50,690 nt of DNA from an uncultured Alistipes sp. (GTDB taxonomy: Bacteria > Bacteroidota > Bacteroidia > Bacteroidales > Rikenellaceae): assembly GCA_944320665.1 (NCBI GenBank), contig CALUII010000009.1, positions 1 through 50,690 on the forward strand, in the 5' to 3' direction. The first letter of the stretch is position 1, and each line of letters starts with the position of its first letter. A program made the position numbers and the translations under genes. The notes under the pieces are model-generated. The model did no database searches. It was not told the origin of the DNA and saw nothing but the letters and a program-made list of their open reading frames with translations. Below, one piece after another: positions 43,118-50,690 of the stretch.

Positions 43118-43163
43118 CGTAACGGTCGTGTAACGGTTTTGTAACATACGTTTCGTTTCTTTG
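43118..43163 (+). promoter_or_regulatory. Putative Pho-box-like operator and promoter of the PiT transporter
   Basis: Three 11-base units in direct tandem: CGTAACGGTCG (43118), TGTAACGGTTT (43129), TGTAACATACG (43140). GTAAC recurs at exactly 11-base steps, the geometry of PhoB half-sites. TTTCTTTG (43156-43163), a weak -7 box, follows at once and no TTTG box stands at the usual distance, as expected for an activator-dependent promoter. Confidence 0.6.
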
Positions 43164-43199
43164 CGGCACCAAACCAAAGCTTTTATTAAAACAGAGCGT

Positions 43200-45422
43200 A
43201 TGAGTCCCATCTTTACCTTTACGGTCATCGTCCTCGGCCTGCTCGCCGTCATGGGCATCGTCGTCGGCGTGGCCAACGATGCAGTCAATTTCCTCAACTC
43301 CGCCCTCGGCTCGAAGGTCGCCCCCCGCAAGGTGATCCTCTCGGTCGCTGCAGCCGGCATCCTGGTCGGCACACTGACCTCGTCGGGCATGATGGAGGTC
43401 GCCCGCAGCGGCGTCTTCTATCCGGCGCAGTTCACCTTCAGCGAGATCATGATGCTCTTCCTGGGCATGATGCTCGGAAACGTCATCCTGCTCGACATCT
43501 TCAACACCCTGGGCCTTCCCACCTCGACCACCGTGTCGATGGTCTTCGGACTGCTGGGCGCCGCCGTCGCCGCCGCGCTGCACCGCATCTCGATCGACCC
43601 GGCAATCGGTCTGGCCGACCTGTCGCAATACATCAACTCGGGCAAGGCGATGGTCATCATCTCGGCCATCCTGCTCTCGGTCGCCATGGCCTTTCTCGCA
43701 GGCACACTCTTCATGTACATCTCGCGACTGATCTTCTCGTTCCGCTACATGCCCGTCTTCCGCCGCTACGGCGCCCTGTGGTGCGGCATCTCGTTCGCCG
43801 GCATCCTCTACTTCGCGCTGTTCAAGGGGCTGAACAACTCGGGCCTCATCCCGGAAGATATCCTCGCCTACGTGAAGGAGCACGTCTTCCTGACGCTCTT
43901 CGGCCTGTGGATCATCTGCTCGTTCATCCTGTGGATTCTCCAGCGGCTGCGCATCAACATCATCCGCGCCACGATCCTCGCCGGCACCTTCGCCCTGGCC
44001 CTCGCCTTCGCAGGCAACGACCTCGTGAACTTCATCGGCGTACCGCTGGCCGGCTACGACTCCTATCAGATCGCCAGCGCCACGGGCGACGAGTCGATGC
44101 TCATGGGCGCCCTGATGCATCCGGCCCGCGCCAACTTCGTGCTGCTGCTGGGCGCCGGCATCATCATGATCCTGACGCTCTTCCTCTCGAAAAAATCACG
44201 CCACGTGACCGAGACCGAGCTTTCGCTCGCCTCGCAGCACGAGGGTGACGAACGCTTCGGCTCGACCTTCCTCTCGCGCGGTCTGGTCCGCTCGACGCTC
44301 GTGCTGAACAACCTCTGGACCAGCATCGTCCCCACCCGCATGCAGCAGGCCATCAACCGCCGCTTCGAGCAGCTGCCCCCCGAGGAGCGCTCGTCGGCAC
44401 CGTACGACATGATCCGCGCCGTGGTGAACCTCACGGCCTCGGCCATCCTGATCTCGATCGCCACGTCGTACAAACTGCCCCTCTCGACCACCTACGTCGT
44501 CTTCATGGTGGCCATGGGTTCGTCGCTCGCCGACCGCTCGTGGGGACGCGAGAGCGCCGTATACCGCATCACGGGCGTCATGGCCGTCATCTCGGGCTGG
44601 TTCATCACGGCGCTCGGCGGCTTTCTGATCGCCCTCGCCGTCACGGCCCTCCTGCTCTGGGGTGGCTGGATCGCCGCCGTGGCCCTGACGCTGCTCTGCG
44701 CCTGGATGCTGATCCGCAGCCACCGCAAGACGCCCGCCGAGAAGGAGAACAACACCCCCAAACCGGTTATCACCGATGCCGAAAAGGCCGACGACGTGCT
44801 CTACAGCTGCGTCGAGGAGGTGTGCGCCACGATGGAGCAGGTGACCAAGATCTACAACCGTACGCTCGTGGCGGTCTTCAAGGAGAACCGCAAGGTATTG
44901 AAGGAGATGGTCACCTCGTCCGAAGCCCTCTTCTCCGAAGCGCGCTCACGCAAATACGGCTTGATGCCGACGCTGCGCCGCCTGCAGAAGAACGACATCA
45001 ATACGGGACACTTCTACGTGCAGGTGGTCGACTACCTCTCGGAGGCGACGAAGGCCCTGAACCACATCACCCATCCGGCCTTCGAGCACATCGACAACAA
45101 CCACTCGGGCCTCTCGAAGGAGCAGATCGTCGACCTGATGCGCGTGAACGACGAGGTGGAGGCGATCTTTGCCAAGATCAACGAGATGCTCCGTTCGAAG
45201 GACTTCTCCGAACTGGAGACGGTGCTGGAGATGCGCGACGCGCTCTTCGACACGATCGTCGAGGCCACGAAACACCAATTGGCCCGCATCCAGAACGACC
45301 CCACGACCAGCACCAAGGCCGGCCTGCTTTACCTGACGATCCTCAACGAGACCAAGACCATGGTACTCCAGGCCCGCAACCTGCTCAAGTCGCAGCAATA
45401 TTTCCTGCAACAGAAGCAATAA
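43200..45422 (+). CDS. PiT-family inorganic phosphate transporter with fused PhoU-like domain
   Basis: A 740-residue protein. The two PHO4 signature repeats are VGVANDAVNFLNSALGSKVA near residue 25 and FAGNDLVNFIGVPLAGY near residue 280, within 10-12 membrane segments that run to about residue 510. The C-terminal 210 residues are soluble and helical, like PhoU (DVLYSCVEEVCATMEQVTKI ... LARIQNDPTTSTKAGLLYL). PiT proteins move phosphate with H+ or Na+; the fused PhoU-like part may gate it. The start at 43200 follows the putative Pho boxes. It lies 157 bases after the kinase gene on the same strand. Confidence 0.92.
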   Translation: MSPIFTFTVIVLGLLAVMGIVVGVANDAVNFLNSALGSKVAPRKVILSVAAAGILVGTLTSSGMMEVARSGVFYPAQFTFSEIMMLFLGMMLGNVILLDIFNTLGLPTSTTVSMVFGLLGAAVAAALHRISIDPAIGLADLSQYINSGKAMVIISAILLSVAMAFLAGTLFMYISRLIFSFRYMPVFRRYGALWCGISFAGILYFALFKGLNNSGLIPEDILAYVKEHVFLTLFGLWIICSFILWILQRLRINIIRATILAGTFALALAFAGNDLVNFIGVPLAGYDSYQIASATGDESMLMGALMHPARANFVLLLGAGIIMILTLFLSKKSRHVTETELSLASQHEGDERFGSTFLSRGLVRSTLVLNNLWTSIVPTRMQQAINRRFEQLPPEERSSAPYDMIRAVVNLTASAILISIATSYKLPLSTTYVVFMVAMGSSLADRSWGRESAVYRITGVMAVISGWFITALGGFLIALAVTALLLWGGWIAAVALTLLCAWMLIRSHRKTPAEKENNTPKPVITDAEKADDVLYSCVEEVCATMEQVTKIYNRTLVAVFKENRKVLKEMVTSSEALFSEARSRKYGLMPTLRRLQKNDINTGHFYVQVVDYLSEATKALNHITHPAFEHIDNNHSGLSKEQIVDLMRVNDEVEAIFAKINEMLRSKDFSELETVLEMRDALFDTIVEATKHQLARIQNDPTTSTKAGLLYLTILNETKTMVLQARNLLKSQQYFLQQKQ

Positions 45423-45450
45423 AGACAACCCCTTCATAAAAAGCAAACGA

Positions 45451-45494
45451 ACCTGCGATTCCGGCACACAGACACCGGAATCGCAGGTTTTTTT
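45451..45494 (+). terminator. Intrinsic terminator after the PiT transporter
   Basis: ACCTGCGATTCCGG / CCGGAATCGCAGGT perfect 14-bp stem, 10-base loop, then T6. Confidence 0.93.
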
Positions 45495-45556
45495 CATGCG
45501 AAGCGAATATCACACGATTGCAATACGGGCGAAACACCCATGCAACACCCAACCCC

Positions 45557-45564
45557 TATCTTTG
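45557..45564 (+). promoter_or_regulatory. -7 box TATCTTTG of the second putative small RNA
   Basis: TATCTTTG; the predicted start is near 45570. No TTTG box at the proper distance. Confidence 0.5.
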
Positions 45565-45569
45565 CAGCG

Positions 45570-45669
45570 AACAAAAAAGAAAAGGGTACAAGTTTTTCAA
45601 TTGGTTTTAGGTAGATAAGCAGGTTAGTGTGAGGTGCAGCGACACGGATTGTCGCAGCATCTTTTTTTT
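45570..45669 (+). ncRNA. Putative orphan small RNA, about 100 nt
   Basis: A -7 box (45557-45564), about 60 bases with A-rich start and GT-rich middle, and a strong terminator (45633-45669). No gene follows in this direction; the next gene is convergent (DUF2721, ending at 45734). It contains GTTTTAGGT and AGGTTAGT, both also present on the transcribed strand of the putative small RNA at 1961-2120. No open reading frame of note. Confidence 0.5.
45633..45669 (+). terminator. Terminator of the second putative small RNA
   Basis: GGTGCAGCGACA pairs with TGTCGCAGCATC (one G-T, one A-A mismatch) around CGGAT, followed by T8. Confidence 0.85.
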
Positions 45670-45733
45670 GTCTCACCCCGCACCACCGCCCTGTCGCGGC
45701 AGCTCTTGACCCGGCCGGGAGAAGCTGCTACTG

Positions 45734-46132
45734 CTACTGCTCCTCCTCCATGTCGTGCAGATGCAGCTCCAGTGCCCGCACCGAGATCTGGATCTCACGG
45801 ATCGACACCCCAAGCGAGGCGATCAACATCAGAAGGGCGATGCCGAAGACATAGGCCGCCACACGTTCCAGATCGACATAGATCAGAAACATCGTCACCA
45901 CACAGAGGAAAAGGCTCGACACACCGAGAATCTGCATCGTACGCGCCAGATAGAGTCTCCGTCTGAGGTTATCGATCTGGGCACGGGTCACGTGCGACGG
46001 ATGTTCGCGGTACTGGTCGTGCAACGAACGCACCAACTGGGCATAGGCCAGGAACCGATTGGTGTAGGCCAACAGGATGAGCGACACGGCCGAAAACAAG
46101 AGGGCCGGCGTGGTCAGGGAGAACTCTTCCAT
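45734..46132 (-). CDS. DUF2721 family membrane protein
   Basis: A 132-residue protein from the ATG at 46132 (MEEFSLTTPALLFSAVSLILLAYTNRFLAY). Three hydrophobic segments (about 8-26, 65-85 and 90-112) with a basic cytosolic loop NLRRRLYLARTMQ between the first and second fit the DUF2721 family of small inner-membrane proteins of unknown function. An upstream ATG at 46183 would add a lysine/isoleucine-rich stretch and is less likely. It ends in an acidic MEEEQ. Confidence 0.78.
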   Translation of the reverse strand: MEEFSLTTPALLFSAVSLILLAYTNRFLAYAQLVRSLHDQYREHPSHVTRAQIDNLRRRLYLARTMQILGVSSLFLCVVTMFLIYVDLERVAAYVFGIALLMLIASLGVSIREIQISVRALELHLHDMEEEQ

Positions 46133-46170
46133 GGGTAGGATTATTTTTTTACAAAAATAGCGAAAAATAT

Positions 46171-46201
46171 TTGGATTATTCAAAATAACCCTCTATCTTT
46201 G
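46171..46201 (+). promoter_or_regulatory. Probable promoter of tRNA-Gly
   Basis: TTTG (46171-46174), 20 bases, TATCTTG (46195-46201), one T short of the consensus; 27 bases before the tRNA. Confidence 0.55.
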
Positions 46202-46228
46202 CTGTCCCTTAGTTCAAGGAACACTACT

Positions 46229-46301
46229 GCGGAAATAGCTCAGTTGGTAGAGCACAACCTTGCCAAGGTTGGGGTCGCGAGTTCGAGTCTCGTTTTCCGC
46301 T
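46229..46301 (+). tRNA. tRNA-Gly (anticodon GCC)
   Basis: A 73-base cloverleaf: acceptor GCGGAAA/TTTCCGC, anticodon stem CAACC/GGTTG with loop TTGCCAA (anticodon GCC), T stem GCGAG/CTCGT, discriminator T, CCA not encoded. Confidence 0.96.
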
Positions 46302-46334
46302 CCAGAGGGCCGAAGCAATGAGGTCCGACGAGGC

Positions 46335-46367
46335 AAACCTTCGAAACAATGTTTCGAGGGTTTTTTC
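46335..46367 (+). terminator. Intrinsic terminator after tRNA-Gly
   Basis: ACCTTCGAAAC / GTTTCGAGGGT stem (one G-T), loop AAT, followed by T6. Confidence 0.85.
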
Positions 46368-46393
46368 TTTATCCCGCCCACCCGACCTGCCCA

Positions 46394-46430
46394 CAAAAAA
46401 CCGGAAGGAGTCCACGACCCCTTCCGGTTG
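46394..46430 (-). terminator. Intrinsic terminator of the unknown membrane protein gene (minus strand)
   Basis: AACCGGAAGG / CCTTCCGGTT stem; minus-strand tail T6 then GTGG. It lies 61 bases after the stop at 46491. Confidence 0.85.
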
Positions 46431-46490
46431 TCTGCAAACAGACCGGAGCAATAATCTCCCCCGACCTGATCCTCGCCTCCGATCGGCAAC

Positions 46491-47510
46491 TCAACGGAAC
46501 AGATGGCCCGATCCGTTGTCGTGCCAGGGCGTACCGTCCAGACCCTCGAAACGACCGTTCCCAAGATCGCGCAGCTGCGTGGTCGAGCCATCCGAATGCC
46601 GCACAAAAGGTGTGCCGTCGGCACTGCGCTCAAGCATATCTCCGCCGCCGGAGCTCCCCTCCATGGAGACGGGCGAGGTCTTGATGCTGGCAAAGCCCTG
46701 AAGCAGGAAGAACAACAGCGCCACAATCAGGATCATGCCGATCACCTGCAGGAAAAAGATGAGGAATCCCCCGAAGATCACACCCGAATACCAGAGCGTA
46801 CGGGTGGCCTGAGCCGGTTCCATGCGTTCGAAACGGTAGAAGTAGTACCACACGCCGGCCACGACGATCGGCGCCAGCCAGAAGAACGACTTGGCCGCAA
46901 GCAGCGCCGTCACGGAGAGGGCAATGGCGCTGTACATCACATAGAAGAGCAGCCGTTTCAACCGACTGGAGCCGCAGCATCCGCTCACGAAGCCGAGGAA
47001 AAAGAGCCCCTGCTTCACGAGAATCCGCAGCATGTAGCAGAAGCAGACTATCGTAACGATCCACCCCACCACGACGTAGTTGCAGAACCACGGGAAGACG
47101 TCGGCACCTACACCGGCATTACCGACCGAGAAGAGGAGCTCGGACAGACCGAGCAGAAAGAGTTTCTGCAGGTTCTCCCATCCGCGCGTAAACTCGATCC
47201 AGAGGCTCACGCCCAGGATCACGAACGGGAACAACATGTAGAGTACAAAATAGAACTTGTGCACGAGACTCTGATCTGCCCCGAGATGCAGTTCGACAAA
47301 CACGCGCAACATCGAGGGATGCGCCGCCTCTTCGGCCGCCTTGCGTTCGAGATACTCCTCGTTGACCGTATAGGTACGCCGCTCCTCCTTGAGTTCGGAC
47401 TGCGCGGAAGGCCGAGACTCCTCCGGGGTACCGAAGGCTGCGGGACCCGCCAGGAGCGAAACGACAAAGAACAATCCGGCACAGAGTAGTTTGACCATGC
47501 GATTCGTCAT
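46491..47510 (-). CDS. Membrane protein of unknown function with signal peptide
   Basis: A 339-residue protein, family not recognised. A signal peptide (VKLLCAGLFFVVSLLAGPAAFG) is followed by a charged stretch (about 28-65) and then about six or seven membrane segments (FYFVLYMLFPFVILGVSLW, WIVTIVCFCYMLRILV, LFYVMYSAIALSVTALLAA, FGGFLIFFLQVIGMILIVALLFFLL). The C-terminal 65 residues are soluble, Gly/Ser-rich, with DGTPFVRHSDGSTTQLRDLG and FEGLDGTPWHDNGSGH, two loosely similar DGTP units. The start at 47510 overlaps a possible 10-codon upstream frame; MVKLL at 47498 is an alternative. It has its own promoter and terminator. Confidence 0.72.
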   Translation of the reverse strand: MTNRMVKLLCAGLFFVVSLLAGPAAFGTPEESRPSAQSELKEERRTYTVNEEYLERKAAEEAAHPSMLRVFVELHLGADQSLVHKFYFVLYMLFPFVILGVSLWIEFTRGWENLQKLFLLGLSELLFSVGNAGVGADVFPWFCNYVVVGWIVTIVCFCYMLRILVKQGLFFLGFVSGCCGSSRLKRLLFYVMYSAIALSVTALLAAKSFFWLAPIVVAGVWYYFYRFERMEPAQATRTLWYSGVIFGGFLIFFLQVIGMILIVALLFFLLQGFASIKTSPVSMEGSSGGGDMLERSADGTPFVRHSDGSTTQLRDLGNGRFEGLDGTPWHDNGSGHLFR

Positions 47511-47539
47511 AAGTTGGGTGTGGTTTTAGGTTTATACAT
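47507..47539 (-). CDS. Possible 10-codon upstream ORF, coupled to the membrane protein gene
   Basis: MYKPKTTPNL, ending in TGA that overlaps the next start as ATGA. It begins about 10 bases after the predicted transcription start, so it would be the first frame a ribosome meets. Coding is not proven; the sequence has no attenuator-type codon run. Confidence 0.3.
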   Translation of the reverse strand: MYKPKTTPNL

Positions 47540-47553
47540 TGAGCTATCCTCCA

Positions 47554-47585
47554 CAAAAATAAACACAACGCGAGGAACAGCCAAA
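47554..47585 (-). promoter_or_regulatory. Two-box promoter of the unknown membrane protein gene
   Basis: On the minus strand TTTG (47585-47582), 20 bases, TATTTTTG (47561-47554). Confidence 0.75.
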
Positions 47586-47630
47586 CATCTGCCGCCTCTT
47601 TTTTCACCGGCCCGCCACCGGGCAAAGGCC

Positions 47631-47672
47631 AAAAGACATCCCGATCCGACCCGCACATGCGGGTCGGATCGG
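47631..47672 (-). terminator. Terminator of the nuo operon
   Basis: CCCGATCCGACCCGC / GCGGGTCGGATCGGG perfect 15-bp stem, loop ACAT; minus-strand tail ATGTCTTTT. It lies 118 bases after the nuoN stop. Confidence 0.8.
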
Positions 47673-47790
47673 GACATCAAACCAAGGAGCACCCTCTCTG
47701 TAGCCAAGCCGGTGCCGCACGGAATTGCCGCACGGGAGGCCCGCACGGGAGGCTCCGCCCGGCCAGCGGTCCTCAAGAGGCTCCCCACAC

Positions 47791-49221
47791 TTACTCCATA
47801 CCGTAACTGAGGAGCGAGATACCGTTCTGCACGGCGCTCACCAGTCCCAGCAACAGGATGCCGGCCACGCAGACGAGCAGGCTCACGCGCGTGTAGTTAT
47901 CCGAACGGAACGGGGCGATGGGCGTTTCGTTCGGCGTGATGAACATCGCCTTGACGATCAGCAGGTAGTAGTAGAGCGAGATGACCGTATTGAGCAGGGC
48001 GATGAATACCAGCACGTAGTATCCGGCACCGGCAGCGGCCCGGAAGATGAAGAACTTGCTGAAGAAGCCCGCAAAGGGCGGGATACCCGCCAGCGAGAAG
48101 AGCGCGAACATCATCGCCACGGCCAGATGCGGATTGGTCTTGTACAATCCGGCATAGTCGTCGATCGAGACCTTGCCCGAGCGTTGCTCGATGATCGAGA
48201 TCACGCCGAAGGCTGCGAGGTTCGCCGCCACGTAGACCAGCAGGTAGTAGATCAGCGAGGCCATACCGACGGCCGTGCCGCCGATGATGCCCAGCAACAG
48301 GTATCCGGCCTGCGAGATGGACGAAAAGGCGAAGAAACGCTTGATGTTGCGCTGACGGATGGCGAAGAGGTTCGCCACGGTGATCGTTGCGATCGTCATG
48401 CCGTAGAGGATCCACTGCCACTGCACGGCGATCGGGGCAAAGACCTTCGTGAGGATCGTAAAGAGGACGAAGGCGGCCGCACCCTTCGACACGACCGAGA
48501 GATAGGCCGTCACGCCGGTCGGGGCACCTTCGTAGACGTCGGCCGTCCAGAGGTGGAAGGGCACGAGCGACATCTTGAAGGCGATGCCTGCGAAGAAGAA
48601 GACGAAGGCCATGATCTGCAGCGGCGAACCGGTCAGCCCGGCCGGAACGTCGGCGAAGTAGAGCGTGCCGACCGTACCGTAGAGCATCGAGATGCCGTAG
48701 AGCATCAGTCCCGAGGCGAAGAGTGCCGAGACGATGTACTTGGCGCCGGCCTCATAGGAGTGGTGGCGGTACTTGTCGAATGCGACGAGCGTAGCCATCG
48801 GCACCGAGGCGGTCTCCAGGCCGATGAAGAACATCAGGAAGTTTCCGGCCGAGATCATGAAGTACATACCCAGCAGCGTCGAGAGGGCGAGGAAGTAGAA
48901 TTCGCCCTGTTTGATGCGCGTATCCTCACGCCGGAGCCACTCGTTGGCCTGCATGATGACGATGAGCGTACCGATAGCCAGGATGCTCTTCACGACGGTC
49001 ATCACCGGCGTGTAGAGATACATGCCGCCGAAGAGTTCGCGCCCTTCGCGCGGGAAGAGGCCCGCCACGACGTGCAGGGCCAGCAGCGTGCAGGCAACGG
49101 GCTGGAACCAGCGGCGTGCGCGTTGCGGGGCGAAGAGGTCGAAGAGCAGGACCAGGAGCAGGACGACGATGAGCGACAGCTCGTCGTACATATGCAGCAT
49201 CTGCGAATAGTCTAAATTCAT
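47791..49221 (-). CDS. nuoN: NADH-quinone oxidoreductase subunit N
   Basis: A 476-residue antiporter-like membrane subunit of complex I. About 14 helices; the family core includes [28 protein letters not shown] (half-channel lysine and the PFH motif), [15 protein letters not shown] and [19 protein letters not shown]. It carries one of the proton channels. Its ATG overlaps the nuoM stop as ATGA, so it is translationally coupled and is the last gene of the operon, as is usual for nuo. Confidence 0.95.
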   Translation of the reverse strand: MNLDYSQMLHMYDELSLIVVLLLVLLFDLFAPQRARRWFQPVACTLLALHVVAGLFPREGRELFGGMYLYTPVMTVVKSILAIGTLIVIMQANEWLRREDTRIKQGEFYFLALSTLLGMYFMISAGNFLMFFIGLETASVPMATLVAFDKYRHHSYEAGAKYIVSALFASGLMLYGISMLYGTVGTLYFADVPAGLTGSPLQIMAFVFFFAGIAFKMSLVPFHLWTADVYEGAPTGVTAYLSVVSKGAAAFVLFTILTKVFAPIAVQWQWILYGMTIATITVANLFAIRQRNIKRFFAFSSISQAGYLLLGIIGGTAVGMASLIYYLLVYVAANLAAFGVISIIEQRSGKVSIDDYAGLYKTNPHLAVAMMFALFSLAGIPPFAGFFSKFFIFRAAAGAGYYVLVFIALLNTVISLYYYLLIVKAMFITPNETPIAPFRSDNYTRVSLLVCVAGILLLGLVSAVQNGISLLSYGME

Positions 49222-50690
49222 AACGTGTTAACGGTTAAATGTTCGACGATCGGGAGCAGGCTGTCGTGAACCATGTCGCTCACCCAGAGCGGGGCGAGTC
49301 CGAGTCCGGCGATGGCGACGATGAGGCAGATGACGGCGAAACGCTCGTCCCACGTAGCGTCGGTCAGCTTCAGGTGCACGGGGTTGACCACCTGGCCGTA
49401 GAGCAGTCGTCCGACGACGCGCAGAATGTAGACGGCCGTAATGACGATCGAGGTGCAGGCCGCTACGGTCAGCACGCGGTGGAAGAGGTCGGCGTGCGAG
49501 AACGAGCCCACGAAGACGGTCATCTCGGCCACGAAGCCGCTCAGGCCGGGCAGGCCGAGGTTGGCCAGACCGGCGATCACGTAGCAGACGGCGAGGAAGG
49601 GCATGATCTTCATCAGGCCGCCCATTTCGTCGATCGACCGCGTGTGCGTACGGCCGTAGATCATACCGATCAGCGCGAAGAAGAGGGCCGTCATCAGACC
49701 GTGCGACAGCATCTGGAGCACGGCACCGGTCATGGCCGTCTGGTTGAGCATCAGGATGGCGAAGAGCACCAGGCTGCAGTGGCTCACCGACGAGTAGGCG
49801 TTGATATATTTGAGGTCCTTCTGCACGATGGCACTCAGAGCGCCGTAGACGACGCCGATAGCCGTCAGGCAGAGGAAGATCCAGGCCTGTTCGGCCGCAG
49901 CCTCGGGCATCAGGAAGATCGCCACGCGGAAGCATCCGTAGCCACCCAGCTTCATCAGCACGCCGGCGTGGAGCATCGACACGGCGGTCGGGGCCGAGGC
50001 GTGGCCGTCGGGCGACCACGTGTGGAAGGGGAAGAGGGCACCCAGCACGCCGAATCCGATGAACGTGAGCGGGAAGAGGTAGCGCTGCATCTCGACGGGG
50101 ATGTGGCGTTGCGACAGTTCGAGCAAGTTCATCGTGTCGCCGCCGGCGCCGTAGTAGATGCCGAGGATGCCGACCAGCAGCAGGGCCGATCCACCCATGA
50201 GCATCAACGTCAGCTTCATGGCCGAATACTCCTTTCGGCCGCTGCCCCAGACGCCGATGAGCAGGTACATCGGAATGAGGGCGATCTCATAGAACATGAA
50301 CATCGTGAAGAGGTCGATCGAGATGAAGAACCCGAAGACGCCAATGCTCAGCAGGCAGAACCACATGAAATACTCCTTGGCGAGCATCTCCATGCGCCAC
50401 GAGGCGAAGGTTCCGGTGAAGACGATGATCGACGAGAGCAGCAGCATGGCCACCGACACGCCGTCGACACCGACCGAATAGTGTATATTGAGCGCCTCGT
50501 ACCACACCGTATCGGCGCGGAAGAGCATCTCGGCCGTATTTCCTGCGGCGCGGGCCTGGAGGAAGAGCACCGTGAGGGTCACGGCCAGCGCCACGAGGGC
50601 ACCCGACCCGACGGCCATCACCGCGCGCAACTGTCCGCGGGTGCGGCTGCACCACAGCAGAACGATCATCACCAGCGGGATGAAGACGAA
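49218..50690 (-). CDS. nuoM: NADH-quinone oxidoreductase subunit M (5' end outside the window)
   Basis: At least 490 residues; the frame is open to the window edge (reads FVFIPLV before the first listed codons), so the true start lies outside. The subunit's marks are clear: [27 protein letters not shown] (conserved Glu of the membrane channel), [47 protein letters not shown] and [22 protein letters not shown]. It is an antiporter-like proton-pumping subunit of complex I, followed directly by nuoN. Confidence 0.95.
   Translation of the reverse strand, partial: FVFIPLVMIVLLWCSRTRGQLRAVMAVGSGALVALAVTLTVLFLQARAAGNTAEMLFRADTVWYEALNIHYSVGVDGVSVAMLLLSSIIVFTGTFASWRMEMLAKEYFMWFCLLSIGVFGFFISIDLFTMFMFYEIALIPMYLLIGVWGSGRKEYSAMKLTLMLMGGSALLLVGILGIYYGAGGDTMNLLELSQRHIPVEMQRYLFPLTFIGFGVLGALFPFHTWSPDGHASAPTAVSMLHAGVLMKLGGYGCFRVAIFLMPEAAAEQAWIFLCLTAIGVVYGALSAIVQKDLKYINAYSSVSHCSLVLFAILMLNQTAMTGAVLQMLSHGLMTALFFALIGMIYGRTHTRSIDEMGGLMKIMPFLAVCYVIAGLANLGLPGLSGFVAEMTVFVGSFSHADLFHRVLTVAACTSIVITAVYILRVVGRLLYGQVVNPVHLKLTDATWDERFAVICLIVAIAGLGLAPLWVSDMVHDSLLPIVEHLTVNTL

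Noticed and set aside
47711..47760. GC-rich near-repeats (GCACGGGAGG twice) after nuoN
   Set aside because: Only two short copies; no structure, promoter or gene is associated.
47725..49215. Plus-strand frame antisense to nuoN (496 codons)
   Set aside because: The composition (Arg, His, Glu, Asp rich) is the reverse image of hydrophobic codons; a shadow of nuoN.

Overview
The window looks like ordinary core chromosome of a GC-rich Bacteroidales bacterium, most like Alistipes (Rikenellaceae). The reasons are the gene families (two-domain DAHP synthase/chorismate mutase, BatD/BatE, DUF4837 lipoprotein, SDR-type threonine dehydrogenase, PiT transporter fused to a PhoU-like domain, serine-palmitoyltransferase-like alpha-oxoamine synthase) and the many Bacteroidetes-type promoters (TAnnTTTG, in the best cases with TTTG 19-20 bases upstream). 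Shine-Dalgarno sites are mostly absent. The genus is inference; no rRNA is present. I see no insertion sequence, prophage, CRISPR array or integrated island.

Layout. 1-900: end of a Xer recombinase, hpf, and tRNA-Glu on the other strand. 1000-7600: DUF3298-like lipoprotein, a probable small RNA, an orphan TonB-dependent receptor, a DAACS symporter and an alpha-oxoamine synthase. 7600-16200 (minus): the cell-elongation operon mreB-mreC-mreD-mrdA-rodA, ending in a Ca2+-type P-type ATPase. 16300-19640: gpsA, pgi and a degenerate membrane-anchored rubrerythrin-like gene. 19700-27700: efp, a polysaccharide deacetylase, a DUF4837 lipoprotein, cardiolipin synthase, a DUF2059 protein, a NarL-type two-component system behind surE, and rplS. 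28000-38500: mdh, recR, batD-batE, class I fumarase, class II aldolase, an EamA transporter, a cupin and threonine dehydrogenase. 38600-45500: tRNA-Thr, a Kdo-kinase-like gene, DAHP synthase/chorismate mutase, and a PhoB/PhoR-like pair followed by a PiT phosphate transporter. 45500-50690: a second probable small RNA, a DUF2721 protein, tRNA-Gly, an unknown membrane protein, and nuoN with nuoM (cut by the window edge).

How the parts work together. The mre/mrd genes form the elongasome for rod shape. PhoB/PhoR probably controls the adjacent phosphate transporter through three 11-bp direct repeats in front of it. gpsA, cls and the alpha-oxoamine synthase supply phospholipid and sphingo- or sulfonolipid synthesis. 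pgi, fba, mdh, fumarase and Nuo belong to central metabolism and respiration.

No clearly new multi-gene system is visible. The most unusual signals are non-coding: two orphan promoter-to-terminator units that look like small RNAs, a perfect terminator hairpin whose loop holds the start codon of the next gene, a terminator directly in front of the cupin start, a 20-bp minisatellite inside the mre operon, and the triple 11-bp repeat before the phosphate transporter.
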